Assembly (NCBI GenBank): GCA_023228865.1
Contig: JALOAH010000019.1
Coordinates: 1-49,237, forward strand
Reading direction: 5' to 3'
Length of the DNA stretch: 49,237 bases
DNA from: Porticoccaceae bacterium
GTDB lineage: Bacteria; Pseudomonadota; Gammaproteobacteria; Pseudomonadales; Porticoccaceae
The notes beneath the pieces were generated by a model. It made no database searches, had not been told where the DNA came from, and saw nothing but the letters and a program-made list of their open reading frames with translations. This document shows, piece after piece, positions 7,717 to 17,100 of the stretch. The stretch's first letter is position 1; each line of letters starts with the position of its first letter. Position numbers and translations under genes: made by a program.

Positions 7717-8742
7717 ATGAAAGCGGCAATTTTGACAAAATTCGGCAGCCCGGAGGTGTTTGCTTTGGGGGAGGTGCCAAGACCCGAAGCGCAGGCTGAT
7801 CAGATGCTGATCAAGGTCGCCGCCAGCGGTGTCTGTGGCCACGATCTGCTCAACAGAGCCGGTCATTTTCCCCACACCAAAACCCCGTCGGTGATGGGGC
7901 ACGAAATTGCCGGTATCGTCGAAGAAACGGGTTCTTTGGTCACCCAATTTAAAAAAGGTGATCGAGTGACGGTGATTCAGCGCCTGCCCTGCGGCACCTG
8001 CTATCTGTGCCGGGCGGGGAAAGAAAATGTCTGTGGTTCTGGCGCTGGTTTTTACGGTGAAGATATTTCCGGCGGCTACGGCGATTATGTGATTGCCTCC
8101 GAGGCCAACGCGGTTTTGGTGCCCGATACTATTCCCCTGGAAGTGGCAGCAGTGCTCAGCTGCGCTCTGGGCACCGGCTACCACGCCCTTGGCCGCGCGC
8201 AATTGAAACTGGGCAATTCGGTGTTGATCACCGGCGCCAGTGGCGGTGTCGGTATTCATACGGTGATGCTGGCGCGACTGATGGGCTTGAAGGTTTTTGC
8301 CGTGTCCTCGTCTGCAGCGAAGGCCGAGCGTTTGTATAAAGCCGGCGCCGACGAAGTCATTGTTGCCGAAGATCTCAATTTCCATGAGCAGGTGAAGGCG
8401 CTCACTGGCATTGGTGTGGATGCGGTGATCGAAATTGCCGGTCAGCCCACCTTTAAGTCCAGTGTTCGCTGTCTGAAAGCCGGTGGCCGCATGGTGCTGG
8501 TGGGCAATGTTGAACCGGGGGCGGTGGCGTTGAATCCGGCGCTGGCGATACTCAAGGAAATCGAATTTATTGGCAGTGGTCATGCCACTCTGACTGATCT
8601 TAAAACCGTCATCGAACTAGTTTCAGAGGGAAAAATTGTCCCCGAAATTGCTGCCCAGCTGCCACGGGATTCCGTGTGCGAAGCCCATCGCATGATGGAA
8701 AGCAAGCAGTGCGTCGGACGGGTTGTTTTAGTCAATAAATAA
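7717..8742 (+). CDS. Zinc-containing alcohol dehydrogenase (MDR family)
   Basis: The 341-residue MDR protein has the catalytic zinc region GVCGHDLLNRAGHF and GHEIAGIVEE, and the structural zinc lobe PCGTCYLCRAGKENVC. The Rossmann loop is GASGGVGIHTVMLA. It should oxidise an alcohol to a ketone or aldehyde (or the reverse) with NAD(P). The gene begins 5 bp after the second acyl-CoA dehydrogenase and closes the first tight transcription block. The 49-bp gap to the ligase gene contains the palindrome CCCTAGGG. Family assignment is firm, but the substrate is unknown. Confidence 0.9.
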   Translation: MKAAILTKFGSPEVFALGEVPRPEAQADQMLIKVAASGVCGHDLLNRAGHFPHTKTPSVMGHEIAGIVEETGSLVTQFKKGDRVTVIQRLPCGTCYLCRAGKENVCGSGAGFYGEDISGGYGDYVIASEANAVLVPDTIPLEVAAVLSCALGTGYHALGRAQLKLGNSVLITGASGGVGIHTVMLARLMGLKVFAVSSSAAKAERLYKAGADEVIVAEDLNFHEQVKALTGIGVDAVIEIAGQPTFKSSVRCLKAGGRMVLVGNVEPGAVALNPALAILKEIEFIGSGHATLTDLKTVIELVSEGKIVPEIAAQLPRDSVCEAHRMMESKQCVGRVVLVNK

Positions 8743-8791
8743 TTAGTGTTAACAGGCCCTAGGGTCAACGTATTTTTATCAGGAGAAAATA

Positions 8792-10264
8792 ATGCAAATC
8801 AGCTCTTTGATTCGTCGAGCTGCACTTCAGTATGGCGATGCCCCCTGCCTTACAGAAGGGGACAGAACCCTCAGCTTTCGCGATTTTGATCTCGCCACCG
8901 ACAGACTGGCCAATGCGCTGGTTGCTCTGGGTCTCAATGCGGGCGAACGAGTCGCCATCGTTTTGCCCAATTCCACCGATACTCTGATTGCCTACTATGC
9001 AGTTGCCAAGGCAGGGTTGGTGCGGGTTCAGCTGAATATCCGCGAAACCCTCGACAGCCATCTCTATAAAATTGAAGACAGTGGCGCCCGCTGCGTGATT
9101 CACGCCGATGTTGAAGGTGTTGAAGGGGAGATTCTTGTCAACTGGAAGCAACTGCTCGATATGATTGCCAACGGCGAGCAAAAGCCCTGTGCCATTGACC
9201 GCGAGCTGGATGCGCCCCTGCGCCTTGCCTATACCGGTGGCACCACCGGCAAACCCAAGGGCGTCACCCTGACCACGAGGGGCGAACTGGTTGAGGTTAC
9301 GTCATTTTTGACCGACCTGCTCCCCGGTTTGCAAACCGGCGACACTTTCCTGCACGGCGCTCCCATCGCCCATGCGTCCGGCGCCTTCTTTTTGCCGGCA
9401 CTGGTGCGCGGCGTTCACTCCATGGTGATGACCAAGTTTGATCCCGCCGAATTTCTCACCCTGGCGGAACAAACCCAGGCCAAGTACACCTTCCTGGTGC
9501 CCACCATGATCGCCATGATTCTGGAACAGGAAAACGTCAATACCGCCAAGGTTTATTTCAAGCGCATTGCCTATGGCGCATCTTCCATCGCCCCCGCCCT
9601 GATGAAACGCGCCGAAGACCGCTTTGGCCGTATTTTTGTCCAGTGCTATGGTCAGGCGGAAAGCCCCATGGTGATTACCTGCCTGCAACCGGAAGACCAC
9701 GACCGCATTGGTTCCTGTGGCCGTCCTTTTACCGTTGCCGATGTCGCCATTTTCGATGAAAACGACAATCCCTTGCCCCCCGGCGAGACCGGCGAAATTG
9801 TGGTTCGCGGCCCCCAATTGATGGCCTATTACTGGCAAAAACCGGATAAAACCGCCGAAGCCTTTCGCAGCGGCTGGTTGCACACCGGCGATATTGGCAT
9901 GATGGACGAGGACGGCTTTTTCTACATTGTCGACCGCAAAAACGACATGCTGGTTTCCGGTGGCTACAATGTTTATCCCCGCGAAGTGGAGGATGTTCTC
10001 CTCGAATTTCCCGGCGTTGTCGAAGCCGCTGTGGTCGGCCTTCCCGACGAACATTGGGGGGATCGGGTTGTCGCCGTTGTCGCCGGCAAGGATAACCTCA
10101 ATGCCGATGAGCTGCTGGCCTTTGCCAGGGAAAAACTCGCCGGTTACAAACGTCCCAAAGCCATTGAAATCTGGCCGGAACTGCCGAAAAGCGGCGCCAA
10201 TAAAATTCTCCGCCGCTCCGTGAGAGATACCCTGATTAAACAAAGCACTGAAACCACCCATTAA
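8792..10264 (+). CDS. Acyl-CoA synthetase (AMP-forming)
   Basis: This 490-residue ANL-superfamily ligase activates a carboxylic acid to its CoA thioester through an acyl-adenylate. The phosphate-binding loop YTGGTTGKPKG spans residues 147-157. Further motifs are CYGQAESP, GWLHTGDIG, DRKNDMLVSGGYNVYPREVE and the C-terminal catalytic lysine region SGANKILRR. A strong AGGAGA precedes the ATG. It probably supplies the entry CoA-ester for the surrounding beta-oxidation genes. The acid specificity cannot be read from sequence. Confidence 0.92.
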   Translation: MQISSLIRRAALQYGDAPCLTEGDRTLSFRDFDLATDRLANALVALGLNAGERVAIVLPNSTDTLIAYYAVAKAGLVRVQLNIRETLDSHLYKIEDSGARCVIHADVEGVEGEILVNWKQLLDMIANGEQKPCAIDRELDAPLRLAYTGGTTGKPKGVTLTTRGELVEVTSFLTDLLPGLQTGDTFLHGAPIAHASGAFFLPALVRGVHSMVMTKFDPAEFLTLAEQTQAKYTFLVPTMIAMILEQENVNTAKVYFKRIAYGASSIAPALMKRAEDRFGRIFVQCYGQAESPMVITCLQPEDHDRIGSCGRPFTVADVAIFDENDNPLPPGETGEIVVRGPQLMAYYWQKPDKTAEAFRSGWLHTGDIGMMDEDGFFYIVDRKNDMLVSGGYNVYPREVEDVLLEFPGVVEAAVVGLPDEHWGDRVVAVVAGKDNLNADELLAFAREKLAGYKRPKAIEIWPELPKSGANKILRRSVRDTLIKQSTETTH

Positions 10265-10271
10265 ACACCGG

Positions 10272-10289
10272 CAGGCTCCCGGGAGCCTG
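10272..10289. repeat. Perfect 18-bp palindrome between ligase and biotin carrier genes
   Basis: CAGGCTCCCGGGAGCCTG is a perfect inverted repeat without a loop or a following T-run. It lies 8 bp after the ligase stop and 33 bp before the biotin-carrier ATG. It could attenuate or stabilise mRNA between two parts of the operon, or bind a dimeric regulator. Confidence 0.5.
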
Positions 10290-10321
10290 TTCGCTACTGA
10301 TATTCCAGAGGGGATGTACAC

Positions 10322-10831
10322 ATGGCCATTAAAGCTGATGAAATCGCAAAAATCGTTGAACTCTTTTACGAGTCCAAGTGGAAAGAAATGCATATTGAAG
10401 TTGCCGGTATGCAATTGTTTCTGTCCACAGATCCCAATGCCAGATTGACCAATAACGCTATGGTGACTACAGCAGCCGCGTCCAGCGTGATGCAGCCTGT
10501 GGATTCCTCTGCAGTGCCTGCTCCCCAGACATCCACACCTGCGCCCGCCGCAGCGGAAAAACCCGCTGCTCCCGAGCAGGTTTCCGCCAACTGGGAAGCC
10601 ATTACTGCGCCCAATCTCGGTACTTTTTACCGCTCGCCCAAGCCCGGTGCTGCCCCCTATGTGGAAATTGGCCAAAGCGTCACCATCGACACCGAAATCT
10701 GTCTGATCGAGGTGATGAAACTGTTCACCTCCCTCAAAGCTGGCGCCAATGGCGTTATTCGCCAGATCTGTGTTGCCGATGGCGATATGGTTGAAGCCGG
10801 ACAGCCACTGTTTTACATCGAGAGGGTGTAG
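10322..10831 (+). CDS. Biotin carboxyl carrier protein (AccB-like)
   Basis: The 169-residue protein has an N-terminal helix region, a Pro/Ala-rich linker (about residues 58-86), and a C-terminal biotinyl domain. LIEVMKLF contains the biotin-accepting Lys133 in the usual E-x-M-K context. It carries the carboxybiotin arm between the biotin carboxylase, encoded 3 bp downstream, and a carboxyltransferase. AGAGGGG precedes the ATG. Although AccB-like, it sits inside a catabolic operon with a PycB-type transferase, so it probably belongs to a dedicated carboxylase rather than to fatty-acid synthesis. Confidence 0.93.
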   Translation: MAIKADEIAKIVELFYESKWKEMHIEVAGMQLFLSTDPNARLTNNAMVTTAAASSVMQPVDSSAVPAPQTSTPAPAAAEKPAAPEQVSANWEAITAPNLGTFYRSPKPGAAPYVEIGQSVTIDTEICLIEVMKLFTSLKAGANGVIRQICVADGDMVEAGQPLFYIERV

Positions 10832-10834
10832 CCC

Positions 10835-12202
10835 GTGGCTATCAAACGCCTTTTTGTCGCTAACCGTGGCGAGATTGCGGTGCGCATTATTCGCACGGCA
10901 AAAAAACTGGGTATTGAAACCGTGATAGGCGTGTCCCAGGGGGATATAGGAACCCTGGCCGCCGAGATGGCGGATCGCGCTGTGGTGATTGGTCCTGCGG
11001 CCTCTGCAAAAAGCTATCTTGACGTCAATCTGGTGGTTCACGCCGCCAAGGCTACGGGTTGTGACGCCCTCCATCCGGGCTATGGCTTTCTCTCCGAAAA
11101 ACCCGAGCTCTGCCGTCTCTGCGAAAAAGAGGGTCTGATTTTTGTCGGTCCCAGAGCCGAGAGTATTGAAACCCTGGGGGACAAGCTCGCCGCCCGCGCC
11201 CTGGCCATTGAATCCGGTGTCAAGACTGTTCCCGGTACCGACCATATTGCTAATGTGGAAGACGCCAAGGTGGCGGCGGACAAACTGGGTTATCCCGTGG
11301 TGATGAAAGCCTCTGCGGGGGGCGGTGGTCGCGGCATGTTCAAGGCCAATAGCGCCGCTGAACTCAAAGCTTCTTTTGAAAAAGCTTCACGGGAAGCGGA
11401 AACTGCCTTTGGCGATAACCGTCTTTACATCGAACGCTTTGTCGAACGCGCCCGCCATGTGGAGGTTCAGATTGTCGGCGACGGTGAGGGCAATGTAGTT
11501 CACTTCGGTGAGCGCGACTGCACGGTGCAGCGCCGCTATCAAAAATTGATTGAAGAGGCGCCGGCCACAGCGGTTCCCGACGACGTCAGAAAAAGACTGC
11601 ACGCGGCGGCCATTCAGTTGACCTCCCACGCCAAGTACCGCAATGCAGGTACTGTCGAATTTCTCTACGATGTCGACCGGGTGGATTTTTACTTTATTGA
11701 AGTCAACTCCCGCATTCAGGTGGAGCATCCCGTCAGTGAGGAAATCAGCGGCGAAGACCTGATTGCCTTTCAGTTGCGTGTCGCCGCCGGTGAGGGTCTG
11801 GGTATTACTCAGGATCAGATCAAGCTCTCCGGCCACGCCATTGAGTGCCGCATCAATGCCGAAGACCCCTACAACCAGTTTCTGCCCTCTCCGGGGCGCA
11901 TCAAAGGCTGGCAACCGCCAACGGGAGAGGGGGTGCGTCTCGATACCCACGCCCGCGAAAATTATCTGGTGCCGCCCTTTTACGATTCCATGATCGGCAA
12001 GCTGATTGTCTGGGGTAAGGATCGGGATCAGGCCATTGAGCGTATGCTCAAAGCCATTGCCGAATTCCGCCTCGACGGCCTCAAAACAACATTGCCGTTG
12101 TCGGCTTACATCATCAATACCCAGGATTTTCGGGATAACCACATTACAACGCGCTGGCTCGAAGACAAAGGTCTGCCCGCGTTTGAAACCACTCTGGAGT
12201 AA
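10835..12202 (+). CDS. Biotin carboxylase (AccC-like)
   Basis: This 455-residue ATP-grasp enzyme carboxylates biotin with bicarbonate and ATP. Clear signatures are FVANRGEIAVRIIRT at the N-terminus, the glycine-rich ATP loop KASAGGGGRGM, ERDCTVQRRYQKLIEEAPA, and FIEVNSRIQVEHPVSE (canonical NxRxQVEHxVTE). It starts at GTG 10835, 3 bp after the carrier stop; the protein would begin MAIKRLFVANRG. The length is normal for a free-standing biotin carboxylase. With its neighbours it completes a three-part biotin-dependent carboxylase. Confidence 0.95.
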   Translation: MAIKRLFVANRGEIAVRIIRTAKKLGIETVIGVSQGDIGTLAAEMADRAVVIGPAASAKSYLDVNLVVHAAKATGCDALHPGYGFLSEKPELCRLCEKEGLIFVGPRAESIETLGDKLAARALAIESGVKTVPGTDHIANVEDAKVAADKLGYPVVMKASAGGGGRGMFKANSAAELKASFEKASREAETAFGDNRLYIERFVERARHVEVQIVGDGEGNVVHFGERDCTVQRRYQKLIEEAPATAVPDDVRKRLHAAAIQLTSHAKYRNAGTVEFLYDVDRVDFYFIEVNSRIQVEHPVSEEISGEDLIAFQLRVAAGEGLGITQDQIKLSGHAIECRINAEDPYNQFLPSPGRIKGWQPPTGEGVRLDTHARENYLVPPFYDSMIGKLIVWGKDRDQAIERMLKAIAEFRLDGLKTTLPLSAYIINTQDFRDNHITTRWLEDKGLPAFETTLE

Positions 12203-12207
12203 GTTAT

Positions 12208-13665
12208 ATGGCACATATTGATTTCCTCGATGAAACCATGAGGGACGGCCAGCAAAGCCTTTGGGGTCTGCGCATGCAGGCAGGTATGGCGCTGCCCGTG
12301 TCACCGTTGATCGACAAAACCGGTTTTTCCACCATTGATTTGACTGGCGGCGGCATGCTCGATGTGCTCACCCGCTACTGTCAGGAAAATTATTGGGAAG
12401 GCCTGGATTTGCTGGTGGAATCCATGCCCAATACGCCCCTGCGGGCAGGTTTGCGCGCCAATGCCAATGTCACCTTTGGCATCACGCCCCATGCCCTGAT
12501 GGATCTGTGGGTGCAGCGTCTCTGCGCCCACGGCATCAGATCGTTCTGGATTTACGATGTTCTCTTTAACAACGACAAAACTTTGCGTTTGGCCAAAGTG
12601 GCGAAAGAAGCTAACGGTGCCCATGTCGCGGCGGCGGTCATGTTTGCCCTGTCGCCAGTGCATACCCCGGAATATTTCGCCAAACAGGTGGACGAGCTCA
12701 GCGCTTCACCCTATGTGGATTCCATTCTCCTTTACGATACTGCCGGTGTGCTCGACAAGCCGCTGCTGGAGAAACTGGTGCCGGCCATTGTCGCCAATGC
12801 CCGCGGTAAAAAAATCGAGTTCCACTCCAATAACCTTCTCGGTATTTCCGCCAAGGCCTATCTGGATGCGGTTGAATTGGGTGTTTCTGTATTGCACACC
12901 GCAAGCCGTCCCATGGCCAATGGTCCCTCGGTGCCATCCACTGAAATTATGACCAAAAATATCGAACTCAAAGGCCATAGCCACAGCCTCGACAAATCCC
13001 TGTTCAAGCCTGTTGCCGACCATTTTGAAGCGGTGGGCAAAGCCAAGGGCTTTCTGGTCAACCAGTACGCAGAATACGATGTGTTCTCCATTGAGCATCA
13101 GATTCCTGGCGGCATGATGGGCACCTTCAAAGCGCAACTCGCCCAGCATAATATGATGGATCGCCTCGACGACGTCCTCGATGAAGTTGCCACCGTGCGC
13201 CGTGAACTCGGTTATCCCGGTATGGCGACCCCTTTCAGCCAGTTGGTGGGTATTCAGGCAGTGCTCAATGTGGTTACCGGCAAACGCTATGGCACCATTC
13301 CCGATGAGGTGGTGCAGTACGCTGCCGGTTACTACGGCAAAACGGTGGCGCCTATCGAAGCGGATATTCTCGACAAAATCATGTCTTCCGCCCGCGCCAA
13401 GGATGTTCTCGACAACCCGCCGGAAGAGCCCAGTCTCGAAGATCTGGAGAAAAAATACGGCACCACAGATCCCGATGAACTCATCTATCGCGCCTTTTTG
13501 CCCCAGCCGGATATCGACAAAATGCGCGCCGCAGGCCCTGTGAAAAGAACCTTTTCGTTTATGTCGACCCCGGAGCTGGAACAGGCCACCAAGCTGCTGA
13601 AAATGGCGAATCACAACATCATTGAAGTGAAATCCTCCGCCATGAACATGACCCTGAAGCGCTGA
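12208..13665 (+). CDS. PycB/OadA-type carboxyltransferase with altered active site
   Basis: This 485-residue protein aligns along its length with the carboxyltransferase part of pyruvate carboxylase and oxaloacetate decarboxylase alpha. It opens with [15 protein letters not shown] (residues 8-22) and later has [15 protein letters not shown] and the PYC_OADA helices. The active centre differs. The metal-bound carbamylated Lys of the IKDMAGLL motif is Tyr176 (LLYDTAGVL), the H-x-H metal pair is His206-Ser-Asn208, and the catalytic Thr of the GTSQP motif is Pro240 (ANGPSVPS). Asp8, Arg12 and Arg22 are kept. It has no biotinyl domain; the carrier is encoded two genes upstream. The operon implies a carboxylase for an unusual acceptor, or a lyase with the same fold. 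Normal pyruvate carboxylase activity is unlikely. Confidence 0.85.
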   Translation: MAHIDFLDETMRDGQQSLWGLRMQAGMALPVSPLIDKTGFSTIDLTGGGMLDVLTRYCQENYWEGLDLLVESMPNTPLRAGLRANANVTFGITPHALMDLWVQRLCAHGIRSFWIYDVLFNNDKTLRLAKVAKEANGAHVAAAVMFALSPVHTPEYFAKQVDELSASPYVDSILLYDTAGVLDKPLLEKLVPAIVANARGKKIEFHSNNLLGISAKAYLDAVELGVSVLHTASRPMANGPSVPSTEIMTKNIELKGHSHSLDKSLFKPVADHFEAVGKAKGFLVNQYAEYDVFSIEHQIPGGMMGTFKAQLAQHNMMDRLDDVLDEVATVRRELGYPGMATPFSQLVGIQAVLNVVTGKRYGTIPDEVVQYAAGYYGKTVAPIEADILDKIMSSARAKDVLDNPPEEPSLEDLEKKYGTTDPDELIYRAFLPQPDIDKMRAAGPVKRTFSFMSTPELEQATKLLKMANHNIIEVKSSAMNMTLKR

Positions 13666-13669
13666 TTTC

Positions 13670-14875
13670 ATGGCCAGAGAAGCGGTTATTCTGTCGACAG
13701 CGCGCACTCCCATAGGCAAAGCCTATAGGGGAGCCTTTAACGACACCCAGGCTCAGGCGCTGGGCAGTCATGTCATCAACGCCGCTTTGGAAAGAGCGGC
13801 TGTTGAAGGCGGGCTTATTGAGGATGTGGTGTTTGGTGCTGCCATGCAGGTGGGCACCACCAGCAACAATATTGCCCGTCAGTCGGCGCTAAAAGCCGGT
13901 TTGCCGGTTTCGGTTTCTGGCATGGCGGTGGATCGCGCCTGTTCGTCGGGATTGATGGCCATTTCCATCGCCGCCAAACAGATTATTGTCGATGGCATGG
14001 TCGCCACCATCGGCGGCGGTGTCGAGTCCATTTCCCTGGCGCGCCACGACTACGTCAACGCGTCGAGAATTCGCGATCCCCAATTGGCGGAGCGTTTTCC
14101 CGATGTCTACATATCGATGCTTGAAACCGCCGAAATTGTTGCCGAGCGCTACGGGGTCAGCCGCCAGGCACAAGATTTATTCGCCCTCGAATCCCAGCAG
14201 CGCACGGCAAATGCCCAGGCAAACGGAATTTTCGCCGCTGAAATTGTTCCCCTCACCACGGTGATGATGAAAAAAAACAAAGAGACCGGCGAAAGCTATT
14301 CGGAAGAAGTCAGGCTGGAGCGGGATGAGTGCAATCGCCCCAACACTACACTGCAAAGTCTTCAGGGGCTCGAACCTGTATTTGACAACGGCCTGAAAAT
14401 TTCCAAGGGCAAATACGTTACCGCAGGCAATGCCTCCCAACTGTCTGACGGTGCATCGGCCATGGTGTTGATGGACGCCAGGGAAGCGGAAAAGCGCAAT
14501 TTGTCGCCCTTGGGAGCGATTAAAGGCATCGCTGTCGCCGGTTCCGAACCCGACGAAATGGGTATAGGCCCTGTTTTTGCAGTGCCTAAACTGCTCAAAC
14601 AGTATGGCCTGCGCATGGACGATATCGATTTGTGGGAGCTCAACGAAGCCTTTGCCAGTCAGGCTGTCTATTGCCGCGACAAACTGGGTATTCCCCAGGA
14701 AAGACTCAACGTCAACGGCGGCGCCATTGCCATTGGTCACCCCTACGGCATGTCCGGCGCGCGCATGGCTGGGCATGTACTGCTGGAAGGCAAGCGCCGC
14801 GGCGCCAGATACGCTGTTGTCACCATGTGTATCGGCGGTGGCATGGGCGCAGCGGGGCTTTTCGAAATTTACTGA
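13670..14875 (+). CDS. Acetyl-CoA acyltransferase (thiolase) with full catalytic set
   Basis: This 401-residue thiolase, unlike the first two genes, is complete: Cys91 in DRACSSG, the histidine in [11 protein letters not shown], and the second cysteine in MCIGGGMG. It should cleave a 3-oxoacyl-CoA with CoA. The ATG is 4 bp after the carboxyltransferase stop, so it is probably translated from the same mRNA and may act on the product of that carboxylase route. An insertion-like stretch with [20 protein letters not shown] is typical of biosynthetic/degradative thiolase loops. Confidence 0.93.
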   Translation: MAREAVILSTARTPIGKAYRGAFNDTQAQALGSHVINAALERAAVEGGLIEDVVFGAAMQVGTTSNNIARQSALKAGLPVSVSGMAVDRACSSGLMAISIAAKQIIVDGMVATIGGGVESISLARHDYVNASRIRDPQLAERFPDVYISMLETAEIVAERYGVSRQAQDLFALESQQRTANAQANGIFAAEIVPLTTVMMKKNKETGESYSEEVRLERDECNRPNTTLQSLQGLEPVFDNGLKISKGKYVTAGNASQLSDGASAMVLMDAREAEKRNLSPLGAIKGIAVAGSEPDEMGIGPVFAVPKLLKQYGLRMDDIDLWELNEAFASQAVYCRDKLGIPQERLNVNGGAIAIGHPYGMSGARMAGHVLLEGKRRGARYAVVTMCIGGGMGAAGLFEIY

Positions 14876-14969
14876 TCTGCAGTTAATTTCTTTCGTTTGG
14901 CAACAGATCCCCACTATTTTTCAGCCTCGCTGTGAATAAAGACTAACTGCAAATTTAAAAGAGACTGAC

Positions 14970-17045
14970 ATGAAAATTAATGATGTAACCACCTATCAAC
15001 TTAATGACCATATTGCGGTTGTCAGCCTTAATTCCCCGCCGGTAAATGCCATTTCCGCTGAAGTTCGCGCGGGTATTTGCGCTGCCTTTGGCAAAGCTTT
15101 TGACGATAACGCCGCCAAAGCCATTGTGCTGATTTGCGAAGGCAGAACCTTTTTTTCCGGGGCGGATATCAAAGAGTTTGGCAAACCCCAGGCTGAACCC
15201 ACATTGCCCGATGTTCTTGACATCATCGAAAATTCCCCCAAACCTGTGATTGCCGCCATTCATGGCAGTGCCCTGGGGGGCGGTCTCGAAGTTGCCCTCG
15301 TTGCCCATTACCGCGTGGCCGTGCCCTCGGCAAAATGTGGCCTGCCCGAAGTTAATCTCGGTTTGATTCCCGGCGCCGGTGGCACCCAGCGCCTGCCGCG
15401 GATTGTGGGTGTCGAAAAAGCCCTGGAGATGATTACCTCAGGTAAACCCATATCTGCCACTGCGGCCAATAAAGCGGGATTGATTGATGCCCTGGTGGGG
15501 GAGGGCAAATTGCTTGAAGAGGCTCTCGCTTATGCCAAGGCTGTTGTCGACGCAGGCAAACCGCTCAAGCGCGTTCGCGATCTGGATGAAAAAATTATTG
15601 CTGCTCGCGCTAACCCGCAAATTTTTACCGATTTCCGCAAAGCCAATGCCAAAAAATTTCGCGGCTTTGACGCCCCTGAAGCCGCTATCAAAGCCGTGGA
15701 CGCTGCGGTCAATCTGCCCTTTGATGAAAGTATCAAACGGGAACGGGAAATGTTTCTGGCGCTGAGGGAAGGCTTTCAGTCCGCAGCCCAGCGCCATGTT
15801 TTCTTTGCCGAACGTCAGGCGGCAAAAGTGGACGATATCGATAAAGACACGCCTGTGGCCGAGATCAAAAAAGTCGGCGTTATCGGTGCTGGCACCATGG
15901 GTGGTGGCATTGCCATGAATTTTCTCAGTGCCGGTTTGCCGGTCGTGTTGATTGAAACCAAACAGGAAGCTCTGGATAGGGGGCTGGGGAATATTGAGAA
16001 AAATTATCAGGGATCAGTGAAGGCCGGACGTATCAGTCAGGAAGCCTGTGACCGTTGTATGGGTTTGCTCAATCCCAGCCTGGATATGGCGGATCTCGCT
16101 GATTGCGACCTGATTATTGAAGCTGTCTTTGAACAGATGGATATTAAAAAAGAGGTCTTTGCCAAACTCGACAAAGTAGCCAAAGCCGGCGCCATTCTCG
16201 CCAGTAATACCTCTTATCTGGATCTTGACGAAATTGCCGCTGCCACCACCAGGCCGGAAGCGGTTATCGGTCTGCACTTTTTCTCACCCGCCAATATCAT
16301 GAAGTTGCTGGAAATTGTACGCGGCGAAAAAACCTCAAAAACAGCAGTGGCGACTGCACTGAATGTCGCTAAAACCATCGGCAAGATTGGTGTGGTTGTC
16401 GGTGTGTGTTTCGGCTTTGTCGGCAACCGCATACTGGCGCAGCGCCAGCGGGAAGCGGAGAAATTGATTCTCGAAGGTGCCATGCCCTGGGATGTTGACA
16501 GGGTTCTCTACGACTTCGGTTTTGCCATGGGACCCTTCGCCATGCGCGACCTTGCCGGTCTTGATATCGGTTGGGATAAAACCAAAAGCAATTCTTCTAG
16601 CGTGCGGGAAATTCTCAACGAAATGGGTCGTTTTGGCCAAAAAGCCAAGGCGGGATTTTACGACTATGACGACAACAGAAAATCCACGCCTTCGCCATTG
16701 GTAGAGAAGGTTATTCTCGATTTTTGTCAAAAGCACGGCATCCAACGTCGTCAGGTAAGTGATGAAGAAATTCTTCAGCGCTGCCTTTATGTGATGGTCA
16801 ACGAGGGCGCCAATATTCTGATGGAAGGCAAAGCTTCCCGCGCGTCGGATATCGATATTATCTGGATTACCGGTTATGGCTGGCCAAAATATACCGGCGG
16901 TCCCATGTTCTGGGCAGAGCACGAAGGGCTGGAAAAAATTCTCAACGACCTGAAAAAACTCCATGGGGAGTTGGGAGACGATTTTAAACCCTCACCCTTA
17001 CTGGAAAAACTTGTGGCGGAAGGCAAGGGCTTCAAAGATATTTAG
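14970..17045 (+). CDS. FadB/FadJ-like bifunctional enoyl-CoA hydratase / 3-hydroxyacyl-CoA dehydrogenase
   Basis: This 691-residue fusion has an N-terminal crotonase domain (about 1-190) with [26 protein letters not shown] and [20 protein letters not shown]. The dehydrogenase domain (about 295-580) has [14 protein letters not shown], the catalytic [13 protein letters not shown] and [10 protein letters not shown]. It catalyses two successive beta-oxidation steps. The size matches the peroxisomal-type bifunctional proteins (about 700 residues). It follows the thiolase after 94 bp and precedes another thiolase, giving a full beta-oxidation module. Confidence 0.94.
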   Translation: MKINDVTTYQLNDHIAVVSLNSPPVNAISAEVRAGICAAFGKAFDDNAAKAIVLICEGRTFFSGADIKEFGKPQAEPTLPDVLDIIENSPKPVIAAIHGSALGGGLEVALVAHYRVAVPSAKCGLPEVNLGLIPGAGGTQRLPRIVGVEKALEMITSGKPISATAANKAGLIDALVGEGKLLEEALAYAKAVVDAGKPLKRVRDLDEKIIAARANPQIFTDFRKANAKKFRGFDAPEAAIKAVDAAVNLPFDESIKREREMFLALREGFQSAAQRHVFFAERQAAKVDDIDKDTPVAEIKKVGVIGAGTMGGGIAMNFLSAGLPVVLIETKQEALDRGLGNIEKNYQGSVKAGRISQEACDRCMGLLNPSLDMADLADCDLIIEAVFEQMDIKKEVFAKLDKVAKAGAILASNTSYLDLDEIAAATTRPEAVIGLHFFSPANIMKLLEIVRGEKTSKTAVATALNVAKTIGKIGVVVGVCFGFVGNRILAQRQREAEKLILEGAMPWDVDRVLYDFGFAMGPFAMRDLAGLDIGWDKTKSNSSSVREILNEMGRFGQKAKAGFYDYDDNRKSTPSPLVEKVILDFCQKHGIQRRQVSDEEILQRCLYVMVNEGANILMEGKASRASDIDIIWITGYGWPKYTGGPMFWAEHEGLEKILNDLKKLHGELGDDFKPSPLLEKLVAEGKGFKDI

Positions 17046-17100
17046 ACGTTTTAAAAAACAGACAAAAAAGCCGTCAAGTCAAAAATAGTGAGGATTGATT

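Noticed and set aside
6542..7780. A 412-codon - strand frame over the second acyl-CoA dehydrogenase
   Set aside because: Antisense to a well-supported enzyme gene; the translation shows no known motif.
9302..11245. A 647-codon open frame on the - strand across the ligase, carrier and biotin carboxylase genes
   Set aside because: It is antisense to three clearly recognisable genes, has His/Gly-rich low-information translation typical of antisense frames, and no domain.
14878..14951. TGCAGTTA...TAACTGCA inverted repeat between the thiolase and FadB-like genes
   Set aside because: Only 8-bp arms with a loop of nearly 60 nt; easily expected by chance, so no terminator or operator was called.
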